This document shows, piece by piece, positions 47,864 through 57,181 of a stretch of 64,000 nucleotides of DNA. The notes under the pieces were generated by a model. The model had not been told where the DNA came from. It worked only from the letters and a program-made list of their open reading frames with translations, and made no database searches. This stretch comes from Segatella buccae ATCC 33574 (GTDB lineage: Bacteria; Bacteroidota; Bacteroidia; Bacteroidales; Bacteroidaceae). Positions within the stretch are counted from its first letter, which is position 1; each line of letters starts with the position of its first letter. The stretch covers positions 400,199 to 464,198 of the forward strand of contig NZ_GL586311.1 of assembly GCF_000184945.1 (NCBI RefSeq), in the 5' to 3' direction. A program made the position numbers and the translations under genes.

Positions 47864-48852
47864 TTCTTCTCTTTATAAATTATGTTGTTGGCACCGCTTG
47901 TCAGCTTCAGTGCCTCGGGATGCTCCTCAATGAAACTGTTGATGTGCCGCACGCGCTTTTCCTCCAATATCTCGTCGACGGCTATCAGAATGCCCGTCTC
48001 CTCCACCTCGCCGAAACCATAGTTGATGGCCGTCCCGAAGAGTTTCATCGTGGGACTGAGGTTCATGTAGGCATTGACGAGCGGCGGAATGTTGTATCCC
48101 AGCTTGCGTATCTCACGATTGAGGATGCGATAGTCCTCCTTGAAGTCTGTCGCCGTGAAAAGCCGTTCCAGTTCCGTCTCCGGAGTCTCTATGACAAGCG
48201 GTTTCATCGGAATGACGAGATTCTCCTTGTCATCGAAATGTTTCTTGAGGAAATAGAGTATCATGTCACGCCCGCGGCGGATGTAAGAAGGATACATGGT
48301 CATCTTACCGAAGAAGTATTTCAAGTCGGGATTGATGACCGTAAGGGCTCCCAGACCGTCCCAAAGGTTGTCGAGGGCGAAAATGCTCTTGCTGTTGACC
48401 CGCACGTTCTGATACTCCAGCGACACGAAAGAGCGTCCCAACTCCACGGTGTAGGGCATGTAGTCGGTCAAGAACTTCTCGGAGAAATGGAACATGTGAC
48501 TGGTAGCGAGCAGTGGTTGGCCATTGCCCCCCATCTTCCAATCCTTGCCCGAGAGATAGCGATAGCCACCGATGATCTCGTCGGCCTCGGGATTCCATAC
48601 AATGAGCTGCTTGTAGCATCCCTCGCCGGCATCAAATTCATCAATATCTACGGGCTTTCCCGTGCCGCCACCGGCCGTCCGGAAAGCTATCTCGCGCAGT
48701 CGCCCGATCTCCATCATGACATTCGGCGAGTCGTTGCCCGTGATGATGTAGATTTCGTTGTGGCTCTTGTTGGTCAAACGAAGCTGTTTGTCGGGTGTCA
48801 ACTCGCTTTTCAGCAGTTCCTTACTGACCGGCCGGATGATCTCTTGTTCCAT
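47860..48852 (-). CDS. glsB: Glycine-lipid N-acyltransferase (OlsB-like GNAT)
   Basis: A 330-aa acyltransferase related to OlsB that is expected to N-acylate glycine with a 3-hydroxy fatty acid, the first step to the N-acyl and N-acyloxyacyl glycine lipids of Bacteroidota. Seen: MMEIGRLREIAFRTAGGGTGK followed by DIDEFDAGEGCYKQLIVWNP and IIGGYRYLSG, the GNAT-type core of the OlsB/hemolysin-like family; VELGRSFVSLEYQ; and YPSYIRRGRDMILYFLKKHF. The second-step enzyme glsA lies 128 bp upstream on the same strand, the pairing known from Bacteroides. Its stop overlaps the next gene. Confidence 0.8.
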   Translation of the reverse strand: MEQEIIRPVSKELLKSELTPDKQLRLTNKSHNEIYIITGNDSPNVMMEIGRLREIAFRTAGGGTGKPVDIDEFDAGEGCYKQLIVWNPEADEIIGGYRYLSGKDWKMGGNGQPLLATSHMFHFSEKFLTDYMPYTVELGRSFVSLEYQNVRVNSKSIFALDNLWDGLGALTVINPDLKYFFGKMTMYPSYIRRGRDMILYFLKKHFDDKENLVIPMKPLVIETPETELERLFTATDFKEDYRILNREIRKLGYNIPPLVNAYMNLSPTMKLFGTAINYGFGEVEETGILIAVDEILEEKRVRHINSFIEEHPEALKLTSGANNIIYKEKK

Positions 48853-48980
48853 TTACATTTCTATACTGGTGAGACAGAAGCACTGCAAGGGTCTGCCCCT
48901 ACAGGTTGCACCTCATCCTCTATTTCTTTTATTGTTGATTCTCTGTTGCTGCCTTCCCTTCCCGGGACACTGCTGCCGGA

Positions 48981-49808
48981 CTACAGGTCATAAACCCTGT
49001 CTTCCACAAATTTAGCCCATTCCACCGCGCTTTTGCTCTTGTCGAACGTCTGCCACGGAATGGGTTTGCCAATAGCCACACGAAAGGTCTTATGGACATT
49101 CTTGTACATCTCGTCGACCAGAAAGAGCATGGCGATGTTGAACTTGATGTGGAGTGCCTTGCAAACATTGGCCAGCAGATAGAAGAAGTCGCTGTTGCGG
49201 CCGCCGAAATGGATGGGAACGACATCGCGGTGACACTCCACACTCTTGGTGATGAAGGTCTTTTTCCAGTCCACATCGTGTATCTGTCCACCAATCTTGC
49301 GCGAGCAAAGCCCTGCGGGGAACATCAGCATGTGGTTGTCACTTTGGAAACCGGCCTCGACCATCGCCGGAAAGTTGCGCGTATGGGCCCCGGTCTTGTT
49401 GATGCCGATGCTTACGGGCTTCAATCCCGGGAGGTTGAGCAACAAGTCGTTGACCAGATAGCGGAACTTCCCGTCGTAGTGACGGCCGATGAGAGCCCCG
49501 AGTGCCACGCCGTCGGCCCCACCGAGCGGATGGTTGGAGACAAAGGTATAGAGCTTGCCATCGTCCTTAGCAGGCAGGTTTTCCTCGCCCACGATGTCCA
49601 ACGTCATGTCAAGATAGCGGACACACGCTTCGAGCCATTCCGTACCCACTGTGTGGCGACTCTCCCATAGAAAGCGATTCACCTCATCTTCATGCACAAT
49701 ATGCTTGAGCCATGACACAAGAAATCCCGGGACAAAACGGGCTTTGTCACCCATTTTCCCCTTCAGAATCCGGTCAATGTCAATCGTTTTCTCTAAGTCC
49801 CCATTCAT
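48981..49808 (-). CDS. glsA: Glycine-lipid O-acyltransferase (OlsA/PlsC-like)
   Basis: A 275-aa acyltransferase expected to add the second fatty acid to N-acyl glycine. Seen: FVSNHPLGGADGVALG with His93 and Asp99, which is H-x5-D, one residue longer than the textbook HX4D but placed identically; LLLNLPGLKPVSIGINKTG; and MFPAGLCSRKIGG in the position of the usual FPEG motif. It is first in the operon glsA, glsB, exported protein. A full -33/-7 promoter ends 7 nt before the ATG, so the mRNA would be nearly leaderless; a second -7 box (TATTTTTG, 49832-49839) or a later start (Met19) are alternatives. It could in principle be a general lysophosphatidate acyltransferase, but the glsB neighbour argues for glsA. 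Confidence 0.8.
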   Translation of the reverse strand: MNGDLEKTIDIDRILKGKMGDKARFVPGFLVSWLKHIVHEDEVNRFLWESRHTVGTEWLEACVRYLDMTLDIVGEENLPAKDDGKLYTFVSNHPLGGADGVALGALIGRHYDGKFRYLVNDLLLNLPGLKPVSIGINKTGAHTRNFPAMVEAGFQSDNHMLMFPAGLCSRKIGGQIHDVDWKKTFITKSVECHRDVVPIHFGGRNSDFFYLLANVCKALHIKFNIAMLFLVDEMYKNVHKTFRVAIGKPIPWQTFDKSKSAVEWAKFVEDRVYDL

Positions 49809-49815
49809 GTTGTCC

Positions 49816-49846
49816 CAAAGCTAACACCATGCAAAAATAACGCAAA
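49816..49846 (-). promoter_or_regulatory. Promoter of the glsA operon
   Basis: On the minus strand: TTTG (49843-49846), 19 nt, TAGCTTTG (49816-49823): full consensus. Only 7 nt lie between it and the glsA ATG. Confidence 0.65.
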
Positions 49847-50029
49847 GTTTTTAAATACGTTACCTTTTTCCGTAAAAACTTCAAAAAAAACATACTTTTG
49901 ATAGATTTACCGGCATAAAAAACATACCATTGACGCGACAAAACCGACAACTTCGCACAACGGCCCACGCCCCCCAACCAAGACGAATGAGGCAAAAGGA
50001 TGCCTTTTTACGGAAGTTTTATAAAATTT

Positions 50030-50072
50030 GTGGGGGAAAGTGGAGGATTATGGGGAATTTTATGTAACTTTG
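50030..50072 (+). promoter_or_regulatory. MraZ operator repeats and dcw promoter
   Basis: Three direct G-rich units with exact 10-bp spacing: GTGGGGGAAA (50030-50039), GTGGAGGATT (50040-50049) and ATGGGGAATT (50050-50059). They are followed by a -7 box TAACTTTG (50065-50072), 29 nt before mraZ. Phased G-rich repeats are the known binding site type of MraZ. Here they cover the place where the -33 box should be, which fits repression of its own cluster. Confidence 0.75.
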
Positions 50073-50101
50073 ACCCCAAATTCTCTATATAAGATGTACG
50101 T

Positions 50102-50566
50102 ATGAGATTTCTGGGAAACATCGAAGCCAAGACCGATGCCAAAGGGCGCGCCTTTTTGCCGGCCGTGTTCCGCAAGGTGCTGCAAGCATCGGGCGAGGAG
50201 CGGCTTGTGATGAGAAAAGACGTGTTTCAGACCTGTCTGGTGCTCTATCCGGAATCGGTGTGGAACGTGCAGATGGACGAGTTGCGCAACAAGCTGTCGC
50301 GCTGGAACAAGCGCGAACAGCAGATATTCCGCATGTTTGTGTCGGATGTGGAAATCCTCTCCCTCGACGGCAACGGGCGCTTTCTCATCCCCAAACGCTA
50401 CATGAAAATGGCGAACATCGACCAGAACATCAAGTTTGTGGGTGTAGACAACACCATCGAGATTTGGAGCAACGACCGTTCGGAACCTTTCATGGAGCCG
50501 GAGGAGTTCAGCAGTGCTCTGGAAGAAATCATGAACAACGACTATCAACAGGCAGAACGTGATTAA
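50102..50566 (+). CDS. mraZ: MraZ, transcriptional regulator of the division/cell-wall cluster
   Basis: A 154-aa protein made of two AbrB-like swapped-hairpin domains. Seen: MRFLGNIEAKTDAKGRAFLPAVFRKVL (first domain) and FVSDVEILSLDGNGRFLIPKRYMKMA (second domain), each with the DxKGR- or DxNGR-like motif used for DNA contact. It forms rings and represses the dcw operon by binding phased G-rich repeats, which are visible directly upstream. Its stop overlaps the rsmH GTG start by 8 nt. Complete and of normal length. Confidence 0.95.
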   Translation: MRFLGNIEAKTDAKGRAFLPAVFRKVLQASGEERLVMRKDVFQTCLVLYPESVWNVQMDELRNKLSRWNKREQQIFRMFVSDVEILSLDGNGRFLIPKRYMKMANIDQNIKFVGVDNTIEIWSNDRSEPFMEPEEFSSALEEIMNNDYQQAERD

Positions 50567-51701
50567 GACCGCAGAAACATATCATGTGCCCGTTCTCCTC
50601 AAAGAGAGTGTGGACGGACTGAACATCCGCCCCGGAGGCATCTACGTGGATGTCACTTTCGGGGGTGGCGGGCATTCCCGTGAGATTCTGTCACGCCTGA
50701 CGGGCGGGGCACACCTCTACAGTTTCGACCAAGATGCTGATGCGGAGGGGAATGTGATAGGTGATAGGTGGTGGGTGTTAGGTGATAATGAAAAGCCTAA
50801 AGGAGAAAAGGAAGAACGACCCGGCACTTCATCAGGTCCCAACACCTATCATCTATCGCCAGAAGAAGGAGACGAGGAAGAACAACACGACATTTCATCA
50901 GGTCCCAACACCTATCATCTATCGCCAGAAGAAGGAGACGAGGAAGAACAACACGACATTTCATTAACACCTAACACCCAACACCTATCACCCCAGCCCT
51001 TCACCTTCGTCCGCAGCAACTTCCGTTATTTGAAAAACTGGATGCGCTACTACGGAGTAGACCACATTGACGGACTATTGGCCGACCTGGGGGTCTCAAG
51101 CCACCATTTCGATGACGAGACAAGGGGATTTTCGTTCCGCTTCGACGCTCCGCTCGACATGCGCATGAACAAACGGGGAGGACGGACAGCTGCCGACATC
51201 GTGAACGAATATGACGAAAACAGATTGGCCGATGTGTTCTACCTCTACGGCGAACTAAAAAACTCACGCCGCATAGCCGCAGCACTTGTCAAAGCCAGAG
51301 CACAGGGACGCATAGAGACAACCCAAGACTTTGTGCAGGCCGTGGAACCGCTCTTCCGCCGCGAACGGGAGAAGAAAGACATGGCCAAGTTGTTTCAGGC
51401 CTTGCGCATAGAGGTGAACAACGAAATGACGGCACTCAAAGAAATGCTGCTGGCGGCCACGGAACTGCTCAAACCGGGAGGACGGCTGTCGGTGATAACC
51501 TATCATTCGCTCGAAGACCGCATCGTGAAGAACGTGATGAAGGCCGGCAACCCAGAAGGAAAAGTGGCACAAGACTTCTTCGGACGAATAGAGACACCAT
51601 TCAGACCGGTCAACAACAAAGTGATTGTGCCCGAAGACGACGAACAACAGCGCAACCCGAGAAGCAGGAGCGCCAAACTAAGAATTGCAGAAAAGAAATG
51701 A
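50559..51701 (+). CDS. rsmH: 16S rRNA m4C1402 methyltransferase with an 80-codon repeat insertion
   Basis: RsmH N4-methylates cytidine 1402 of 16S rRNA using SAM. Start is GTG at 50559, overlapping mraZ. Seen: HVPVLLKESVDGLNIRPGG, the SAM loop VDVTFGGGGHSREIL, acidic SFDQDADAEGN, then after the insert FTFVRSNFRYL, DGLLADLGVSSHHFDDETRGFSF, DMRMN, and GRLSVITYHSLEDRIVK with NPRSRSAKLRIAEK at the end. All core motifs are intact. Residues about 66-145 do not belong to the family: they are encoded by a palindromic block (50754-50993) with two perfect 66-bp tandem repeats rich in Glu, Asp, Ser and Pro. Without it the length would be 300 aa, as usual. The insert falls in a surface loop between an early helix and the next strand, so activity is probably kept. 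Confidence 0.9.
   Translation: MIKTAETYHVPVLLKESVDGLNIRPGGIYVDVTFGGGGHSREILSRLTGGAHLYSFDQDADAEGNVIGDRWWVLGDNEKPKGEKEERPGTSSGPNTYHLSPEEGDEEEQHDISSGPNTYHLSPEEGDEEEQHDISLTPNTQHLSPQPFTFVRSNFRYLKNWMRYYGVDHIDGLLADLGVSSHHFDDETRGFSFRFDAPLDMRMNKRGGRTAADIVNEYDENRLADVFYLYGELKNSRRIAAALVKARAQGRIETTQDFVQAVEPLFRREREKKDMAKLFQALRIEVNNEMTALKEMLLAATELLKPGGRLSVITYHSLEDRIVKNVMKAGNPEGKVAQDFFGRIETPFRPVNNKVIVPEDDEQQRNPRSRSAKLRIAEKK
50754..50993 (+). repeat. Palindromic in-frame element inside rsmH
   Basis: Left arm (50754-50790) and right arm (50962-50993) are inverted copies: the reverse complement of the left begins CATTATCACCTAACACCC and the right begins CATTAACACCTAACACCC. About 31 bp align with few mismatches. 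The block between V66 and the family sequence is 240 bp, exactly 80 codons, and stays open. The arm core CACCTAACACCCA also occurs at 45662-45694. I read it as a mobile or formerly mobile palindromic element. Confidence 0.7.
50829..50966 (+). repeat. 66-bp perfect tandem repeat (22 codons) inside the rsmH insert
   Basis: Two identical 66-bp units (50829-50894 and 50895-50960) and the first bases of a third. Each encodes a 22-residue unit of the type SSGPNTYHLSPEEGDEEE-QHDI. Each unit contains CCCAACACCTATCA, resembling the end arms, so the repeat seems to have grown from the element itself. Copy number changes keep the frame. Confidence 0.9.
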
Positions 51702-52114
51702 AAGAAGACGAGATGCCGGAACAAGCGGCCGACGAAACGCTGAAACAGGTCATAGCCAAGCAGGCCACCGAAGACGAGGCACCGCTATCGAAGACGTTCA
51801 CACTGAGGAAAATCCTCGGTGGTGACATTCTCTCGGCACAGGTCATCAGAAGACAGATATGGCTGGTGCTGCTCGTCGTGGCCTTTATCATCGCCTACAT
51901 CTCCAACAGATACAACATACAGAAAGACCTGATAGAGATAGACCACCTGCAAGACGAATTGCAGGATGCCAAATACAAGGCACTCTCGAGCAGCAGTCAA
52001 ATAACGGAAAAAAGCCGGGAGAGCCGGGTGCTGGAACTGTTGAAAAACAACAAAGACAGTGTGATACACATCGCCGACCAGCCACCTTACATTATTAACG
52101 TGCCGGAAGAATAA
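51698..52114 (+). CDS. ftsL: FtsL-like cell division protein
   Basis: A 138-aa bitopic membrane protein of the division complex. Seen: acidic cytoplasmic N-terminus (about 1-48), a single TM helix IWLVLLVVAFIIAYIS (about 54-69), then a periplasmic coiled-coil-like stretch (QKDLIEIDHLQDELQDAKYKAL, heptad pattern) and a short tail. The start overlaps the rsmH stop (ATGA). Position between rsmH and ftsI, size and topology are those of Bacteroidota FtsL; the sequence itself is poorly conserved. Confidence 0.82.
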   Translation: MKEDEMPEQAADETLKQVIAKQATEDEAPLSKTFTLRKILGGDILSAQVIRRQIWLVLLVVAFIIAYISNRYNIQKDLIEIDHLQDELQDAKYKALSSSSQITEKSRESRVLELLKNNKDSVIHIADQPPYIINVPEE

Positions 52115-52120
52115 CAGGAC

Positions 52121-54277
52121 ATGAGCAAATTTGACACCAACAAAGTGATGCCCCGCTACATCGCCATCTCTCTCGTGATGGTGCTGATAGCCCTGGCTGT
52201 CCTGGGAAAGACGGTCTACACCATGACGGCCAAGCGCAGCTTCTGGATGGCAGTGGCCGACAGGGTGAAGAAAGACTCGGTGAGCGTGAAGCCCAACCGG
52301 GGCAACATCCTTAGTTGCGACGGCCAACTCATGGCCAGTTCACTGCCGGAATTCAGAATTTACATGGACTTCAAGGCTCTCAGAGAGGCTGGAAACGACT
52401 CGCTCTGGGACGCCAAGGAAGACTCGATATGCCACGGACTGAGCCAGATATTCCCCGAAAAAACAGCCAAAGACTTCAAGCAGCAACTGGAAGAGGGACG
52501 CAAGAAGCAGAGCCGGCACTGGGCCATCTGGAGCCGGCGCATCGACTACAACACGTTCACGGAGGTGAAGCAGTTGCCCGTGTTCAACCTCACGGCCTAC
52601 CAGAGCGGATTCCACTGGGAGGAGAACAATGCCCGCAAGCGGTCGTACGGGTCGCTCGCGGGCCGCACCATCGGGGCCATGTTCGGAGCCAAAGACACGG
52701 CCCGCTTCGGTCTCGAACTCTCCTACGACTCCATCCTGCGCGGAAAGAACGGCATCGTGCATCGGCGCAAGGTGCGCAACAAGTTTCTTGACATCACCGA
52801 CACGCCCCCCATCGACGGTGCCGACATCGTGACGACCATCGACGTGGGTATGCAAGACTTGGCCGAACGGGCCGTGATAGACGAGTTGAAGGAAATCAAC
52901 GGCAACGTGGGTGTGGCCATCGTCATGGAGGTGAAGACGGGCGACATCAAGGCCATCGTGAACATGGAGAAGTGTTTCGACGGCGAATACCGCGAAATCC
53001 ACAACCATGCCGTCAGCGACCTGCTCGAACCGGGTTCCGTATTCAAGACAGCCAGCATACTGGTGGCCCTCGACGACGGTGTGGTGGACACCACCTACAT
53101 GGTGGAGACGGCCGGCGGTGTGTGGCCGATGTATGGCCGCGACATGAAAGACCATAACTGGAGGCGCGGCGGCTACGGACGCATCTCGCTGCCACGTTCG
53201 CTGGAGGTGAGCTCCAACATCGGCGTGAGCCGCATCATCGACGACCACTACCGCAACAATCCGGAGAAATACGTGCGCGGCATCTACCGCACCGGATTGG
53301 CCGACAATCTGCGCATACCGCTCGTGGGGGCCACGCCGGCACGGATCAGAATGCCGCACAAGAACTCACATGGCCAATACGACAACTGGAGCCACACGGC
53401 CCTGCCGTGGATGAGCATAGGCTACGAGACGCAGATACCGCCCATCTCGACACTGACTTTCTATAACACCATCGCCAACAACGGCAAGATGATGCGCCCT
53501 CGCTTCGTGCAGAGGGTGGTCAAAAACGGGGAGACCATCATGGAGTTTCCACCGGAAGTGATGCGGGAACAGATTGCCAAAGAGTCGACCATCAAGACCA
53601 TGCAGACCATCCTGGAACATGTCGTGAGCCAGGGACTGGGCAAGAAGGCCGGTTCGACCTCCTTTAAGGTGGCCGGAAAGACGGGAACGGCACAGATTTC
53701 GCAGGGTGTGGGCGGTTATAAAATAGGGGTCACCAACTATCTGCTGAGCTTCGCGGGCTTCTTCCCTGCCGACGACCCGCGCTACAGCTGCATCGTCTGC
53801 ATACAGAAATCGGGGCTTCCGGCATCGGGCGGCGGCATGAGTGGCGTGGTGTTCCACCACATAGCCGAGGGCATCATGGCACAAAATCTGAAGTTGGATG
53901 TCAAGGATGCACGCGACGCGAGTTCGGTATTCCTCCCCGACGTGAAGAATGGCAACATCCTTGCAGCCGACTACGTGCTCTCGCAACTCGGTTTCAACAC
54001 CATTGCCGACTGGAACGGGAGTTATGCCAACGGCAACCCCATTTGGGGACGGGCCGAGCGGAAAGGCGCTCACAAGATGGAACTCATACGGCAGAAGACA
54101 TACGGCCACTCCATGATGCCCGACGTGACGGGCATGGGGGCGCGCGACGCGGTGTTTCTCATCGAGAGCCGGGGCGTGAGGGTGAAAATCACCGGCCGCG
54201 GAAAAGTGGTAAAACAGAGTCTGGAACCGGGACATCAGATCAAAAAAGGCGAAGTGTGTACCCTCACAATGGGATGA
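52121..54277 (+). CDS. ftsI: Division-specific transpeptidase (PBP3/FtsI) with C-terminal PASTA domain
   Basis: A 718-aa class B penicillin-binding protein that cross-links septal peptidoglycan. Seen: N-terminal TM (about 12-33), dimerisation domain with [15 protein letters not shown], and transpeptidase motifs in order: S-x-x-K in [11 protein letters not shown] (Ser306, Lys309), SxN in VSSNIGVSR (about 362), and KTG in VAGKTGTAQ (about 520). The last 60 residues ([35 protein letters not shown]) form a PASTA-type domain. It starts 6 bp after ftsL and murE follows after 34 bp. Confidence 0.95.
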   Translation: MSKFDTNKVMPRYIAISLVMVLIALAVLGKTVYTMTAKRSFWMAVADRVKKDSVSVKPNRGNILSCDGQLMASSLPEFRIYMDFKALREAGNDSLWDAKEDSICHGLSQIFPEKTAKDFKQQLEEGRKKQSRHWAIWSRRIDYNTFTEVKQLPVFNLTAYQSGFHWEENNARKRSYGSLAGRTIGAMFGAKDTARFGLELSYDSILRGKNGIVHRRKVRNKFLDITDTPPIDGADIVTTIDVGMQDLAERAVIDELKEINGNVGVAIVMEVKTGDIKAIVNMEKCFDGEYREIHNHAVSDLLEPGSVFKTASILVALDDGVVDTTYMVETAGGVWPMYGRDMKDHNWRRGGYGRISLPRSLEVSSNIGVSRIIDDHYRNNPEKYVRGIYRTGLADNLRIPLVGATPARIRMPHKNSHGQYDNWSHTALPWMSIGYETQIPPISTLTFYNTIANNGKMMRPRFVQRVVKNGETIMEFPPEVMREQIAKESTIKTMQTILEHVVSQGLGKKAGSTSFKVAGKTGTAQISQGVGGYKIGVTNYLLSFAGFFPADDPRYSCIVCIQKSGLPASGGGMSGVVFHHIAEGIMAQNLKLDVKDARDASSVFLPDVKNGNILAADYVLSQLGFNTIADWNGSYANGNPIWGRAERKGAHKMELIRQKTYGHSMMPDVTGMGARDAVFLIESRGVRVKITGRGKVVKQSLEPGHQIKKGEVCTLTMG

Positions 54278-54311
54278 CGGCCAAGAAAAGAACAATAAAG
54301 AAAGGAAATAT

Positions 54312-55763
54312 ATGGAACTGAGCAAACTGCTGAAGAATATCAAGCCGACGGCCATTGTCGGCGATGCCGAAGTGGAAATCACCGGCATAAACATCGACTC
54401 GCGCAAAATAGGACCGGGCCAACTGTTCGTGGCCATGAAGGGGACACAGGTAGACGGCCACCGCTTTATTTCCAAGGCCATCGAACTGGGGGCCAAAGCG
54501 GTGCTCTGCGAGGACATGCCCGAGAATACGGTTGAGGGGGTGACCTACGTGCAGGTGGCATCGACGGAAGATGCCGTAGGCCCCGTGGCCACGCTCTTTC
54601 ACGGCGACCCGTCGAGCAAGCTGAAACTGGTGGGGGTGACAGGAACCAACGGAAAGACCACTGTCGCCACCTTATTATATAATATGTTCCGCAAAATGGG
54701 ACACAAGGTGGGGTTGCTATCAACTGTGTGCAACTACATCGAAGACGAAGCCATACCTGCCGACCACACCACTCCCGACCCCATAGAGCTCAACGAACTG
54801 CTGGACCGCATGGTCAAGGCGGGCTGTGAATATGTCTTTATGGAATGCTCATCGCATGCCATTGCGCAGAAGCGCATCGGTGGGCTGAAATTCACGGGCG
54901 GACTGTTCACCAATCTCACCCGTGATCATCTGGACTATCACAAGACTTTCGAAAACTACCGCAATGCCAAAAAGGCCTTCTTTGACGGTCTGTCGAAGGA
55001 CGCTTTCGCCATCACCAATGCAGACGACAAAAACGGGATGGTGATGGTGCAGAACTGCAAGGCTACCATCAAGACCTACTCCACCCGCACGATGGCCGAC
55101 TTCCGGGCACGCATCATCGAATGCCACTTCGAGGGCATGTATCTGGAAGTGGACGGCCACGAAGTGGGAGTGCAGTTCATCGGCAAGTTTAACGTGAGCA
55201 ATCTGCTGGCCGTGTATGGTGCAGCAATCATGTTGGGCAAGAAACCGGAAGACGTGCTGGTGGTGATGAGTACGCTGAAGAGCGTGAGCGGAAGGCTTGA
55301 GCCCATCCGCTCGGCTGAAGGCGTGACAGCTATCATCGACTATGCCCACACCCCTGACGCACTGGAAAACGTGCTCAGTGCCATCCACGAGGTGCTCAAC
55401 GGCAAGGGACGGGTGATCACCGTGTGCGGGGCCGGCGGCAACCGGGACAAGGGCAAGCGTCCGCTGATGGCCGTGGAAGCCGTGAAGCAGAGCGACAAGG
55501 TGATTATCACAAGTGACAACCCGCGGTTTGAAGAACCGCAAGACATCATCAACGACATGCTGGCCGGCCTCAACGCCCAACAGATGAAAAAGGTGGTGAG
55601 CATCGTAGACCGCAAGGAAGCCATACGCACGGCCTGCATGATGGCACAAAAGGGTGATGTGGTGCTCATCGCCGGCAAGGGCCACGAAGACTATCAGGAG
55701 ATAAAAGGCGTGAAGCACCACTTCGACGACAAAGAGGTGGTGCGCGAAATCTTCGCCAACTGA
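54312..55763 (+). CDS. murE: UDP-MurNAc-L-Ala-D-Glu:meso-diaminopimelate ligase
   Basis: A 483-aa Mur ligase adding the third amino acid of the peptidoglycan stem. Seen: N-terminal uridine-binding part ([21 protein letters not shown]), ATP site [15 protein letters not shown] (about 111-125), [18 protein letters not shown], and in the C-terminal domain the DNPR motif (SDNPRFEEP, about 402-410), which selects meso-diaminopimelate rather than lysine. So the wall is DAP-type, as expected for a Gram-negative. Complete. Confidence 0.96.
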   Translation: MELSKLLKNIKPTAIVGDAEVEITGINIDSRKIGPGQLFVAMKGTQVDGHRFISKAIELGAKAVLCEDMPENTVEGVTYVQVASTEDAVGPVATLFHGDPSSKLKLVGVTGTNGKTTVATLLYNMFRKMGHKVGLLSTVCNYIEDEAIPADHTTPDPIELNELLDRMVKAGCEYVFMECSSHAIAQKRIGGLKFTGGLFTNLTRDHLDYHKTFENYRNAKKAFFDGLSKDAFAITNADDKNGMVMVQNCKATIKTYSTRTMADFRARIIECHFEGMYLEVDGHEVGVQFIGKFNVSNLLAVYGAAIMLGKKPEDVLVVMSTLKSVSGRLEPIRSAEGVTAIIDYAHTPDALENVLSAIHEVLNGKGRVITVCGAGGNRDKGKRPLMAVEAVKQSDKVIITSDNPRFEEPQDIINDMLAGLNAQQMKKVVSIVDRKEAIRTACMMAQKGDVVLIAGKGHEDYQEIKGVKHHFDDKEVVREIFAN

Positions 55764-55848
55764 CAAGTCAGCCGACGGGCAGGCATAGTCTGCACGCCGA
55801 CGGACTAAAGGCCACTTACAATCAACATTCATCATTCAATCATAGAAT

Positions 55849-57120
55849 ATGTTATATTATCTGTTCAGATTTTTAGATCAGTTCGACATACCCGGGTCAC
55901 ACCTCTGGCAGTATATCTCGTTCAGGTCGTTGCTCACACTGATTCTTTCGCTCATCATTTCGGCATGGTTCGGCGAGCGTTTCATCAAATTCATGAAACG
56001 CCGGAACATTTCGGAGACCCAACGTGATGCTTCCATCGACCCCTTCGGCACACAGAAGAAAGGCGTGCCCACGATGGGTGGCATCATCATCATCGTGTCC
56101 ATCCTCGTGCCGGTGATACTGCTGGGGCGCATGAGAAACATCTATCTCATCCTGATGATTGTCACCACCGTGTGGCTCGGATTTCTCGGATTTCTCGATG
56201 ACTACATCAAGATATTCAGGAAAAACAAGGAGGGACTGAAAGGAAAATACAAAATCGTGGGACAAGTGAGCATCGGTCTCATCGTGGGTCTGACACTCTG
56301 GAGCAGTCCCGACGCCACCATCAACGAGAATGTAGAGATACAACGGCAGGGGCAAGAAGTGGTAGTGACCCATAAATCGGAGTCGACGAAGTCGCTGAAG
56401 ACAACGATTCCGTTTGTCAAAAACCACAATCTGGACTACTCGGAGCTCATGTCGTTTTGCGGAAAATACAAGACGGCAGCAGGTTGGATGCTCTTCGTTA
56501 TCATGACTATCGTTGTGGTAACGGCCGTCTCCAACGGTGCCAACCTCAACGACGGCATGGACGGCATGTGCGCCGGCAACTCGGCCATCATCGGCGTGGC
56601 CCTCGGCATCTTCGCCTACGTGTCGAGTCACATCGAATATTCGGCCTATCTGAATATTATGTATATACCCGGTTCGCAGGAACTGGTGGTGTTCATCTGT
56701 GCCTTTGTGGGAGCCATGATAGGCTTTTTGTGGTACAATGCCTACCCCGCCCAGATATTCATGGGCGACACCGGGTCGCTCACCATTGGCGGTATCATCG
56801 GGGTGTGCGCCATCATCATTCACAAGGAACTGATGCTGCCCATCCTTTGCGGTATTTTCTTCGTAGAGAGCCTGAGCGTCATCATCCAGTCCACCTACTT
56901 CAAATACCGCAAGCGGAAAGGAGAACGCGTGCGGGTGTTCCGCGCAACGCCCATACACGACAACTTCCGCAAATTGGACTCGCAGCTCGATGCCACCAGC
57001 AAATATCTGCTGAGAGGGTGGCCGCACCGGCAATTTCACGAGTCGAAGATAACCATCCGCTTTTGGATTACGACCATCATTCTTGCGGCCATCACCATCA
57101 TCACGCTGAAAATCCGATGA
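55849..57120 (+). CDS. mraY: Phospho-MurNAc-pentapeptide translocase
   Basis: A 423-aa integral membrane enzyme that joins phospho-MurNAc-pentapeptide to undecaprenyl phosphate, giving lipid I. Seen: about ten TM helices; KKGVPTMGGIIII; FLGFLDDYIKI with the metal-binding Asp pair; NGANLNDGMDGMCAG; NAYPAQIFMGDTGSL; and a C-terminal region with RVFRATPIHDNFRKL. A longer loop around residues 150-190 is typical of Bacteroidota MraY. It starts 85 bp after murE. Confidence 0.96.
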   Translation: MLYYLFRFLDQFDIPGSHLWQYISFRSLLTLILSLIISAWFGERFIKFMKRRNISETQRDASIDPFGTQKKGVPTMGGIIIIVSILVPVILLGRMRNIYLILMIVTTVWLGFLGFLDDYIKIFRKNKEGLKGKYKIVGQVSIGLIVGLTLWSSPDATINENVEIQRQGQEVVVTHKSESTKSLKTTIPFVKNHNLDYSELMSFCGKYKTAAGWMLFVIMTIVVVTAVSNGANLNDGMDGMCAGNSAIIGVALGIFAYVSSHIEYSAYLNIMYIPGSQELVVFICAFVGAMIGFLWYNAYPAQIFMGDTGSLTIGGIIGVCAIIIHKELMLPILCGIFFVESLSVIIQSTYFKYRKRKGERVRVFRATPIHDNFRKLDSQLDATSKYLLRGWPHRQFHESKITIRFWITTIILAAITIITLKIR

Positions 57121-57181
57121 AGGAAAGACGGGAACGTATCAGAAAACAAGTGTTTAACAGACTTAAAGAAACAGGAAAGAT

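Noticed and set aside
50829-50966. CRISPR-like appearance of regularly spaced repeats in rsmH
   Set aside because: The units are directly abutting with no spacers, lie in a coding frame, and no cas genes are near.
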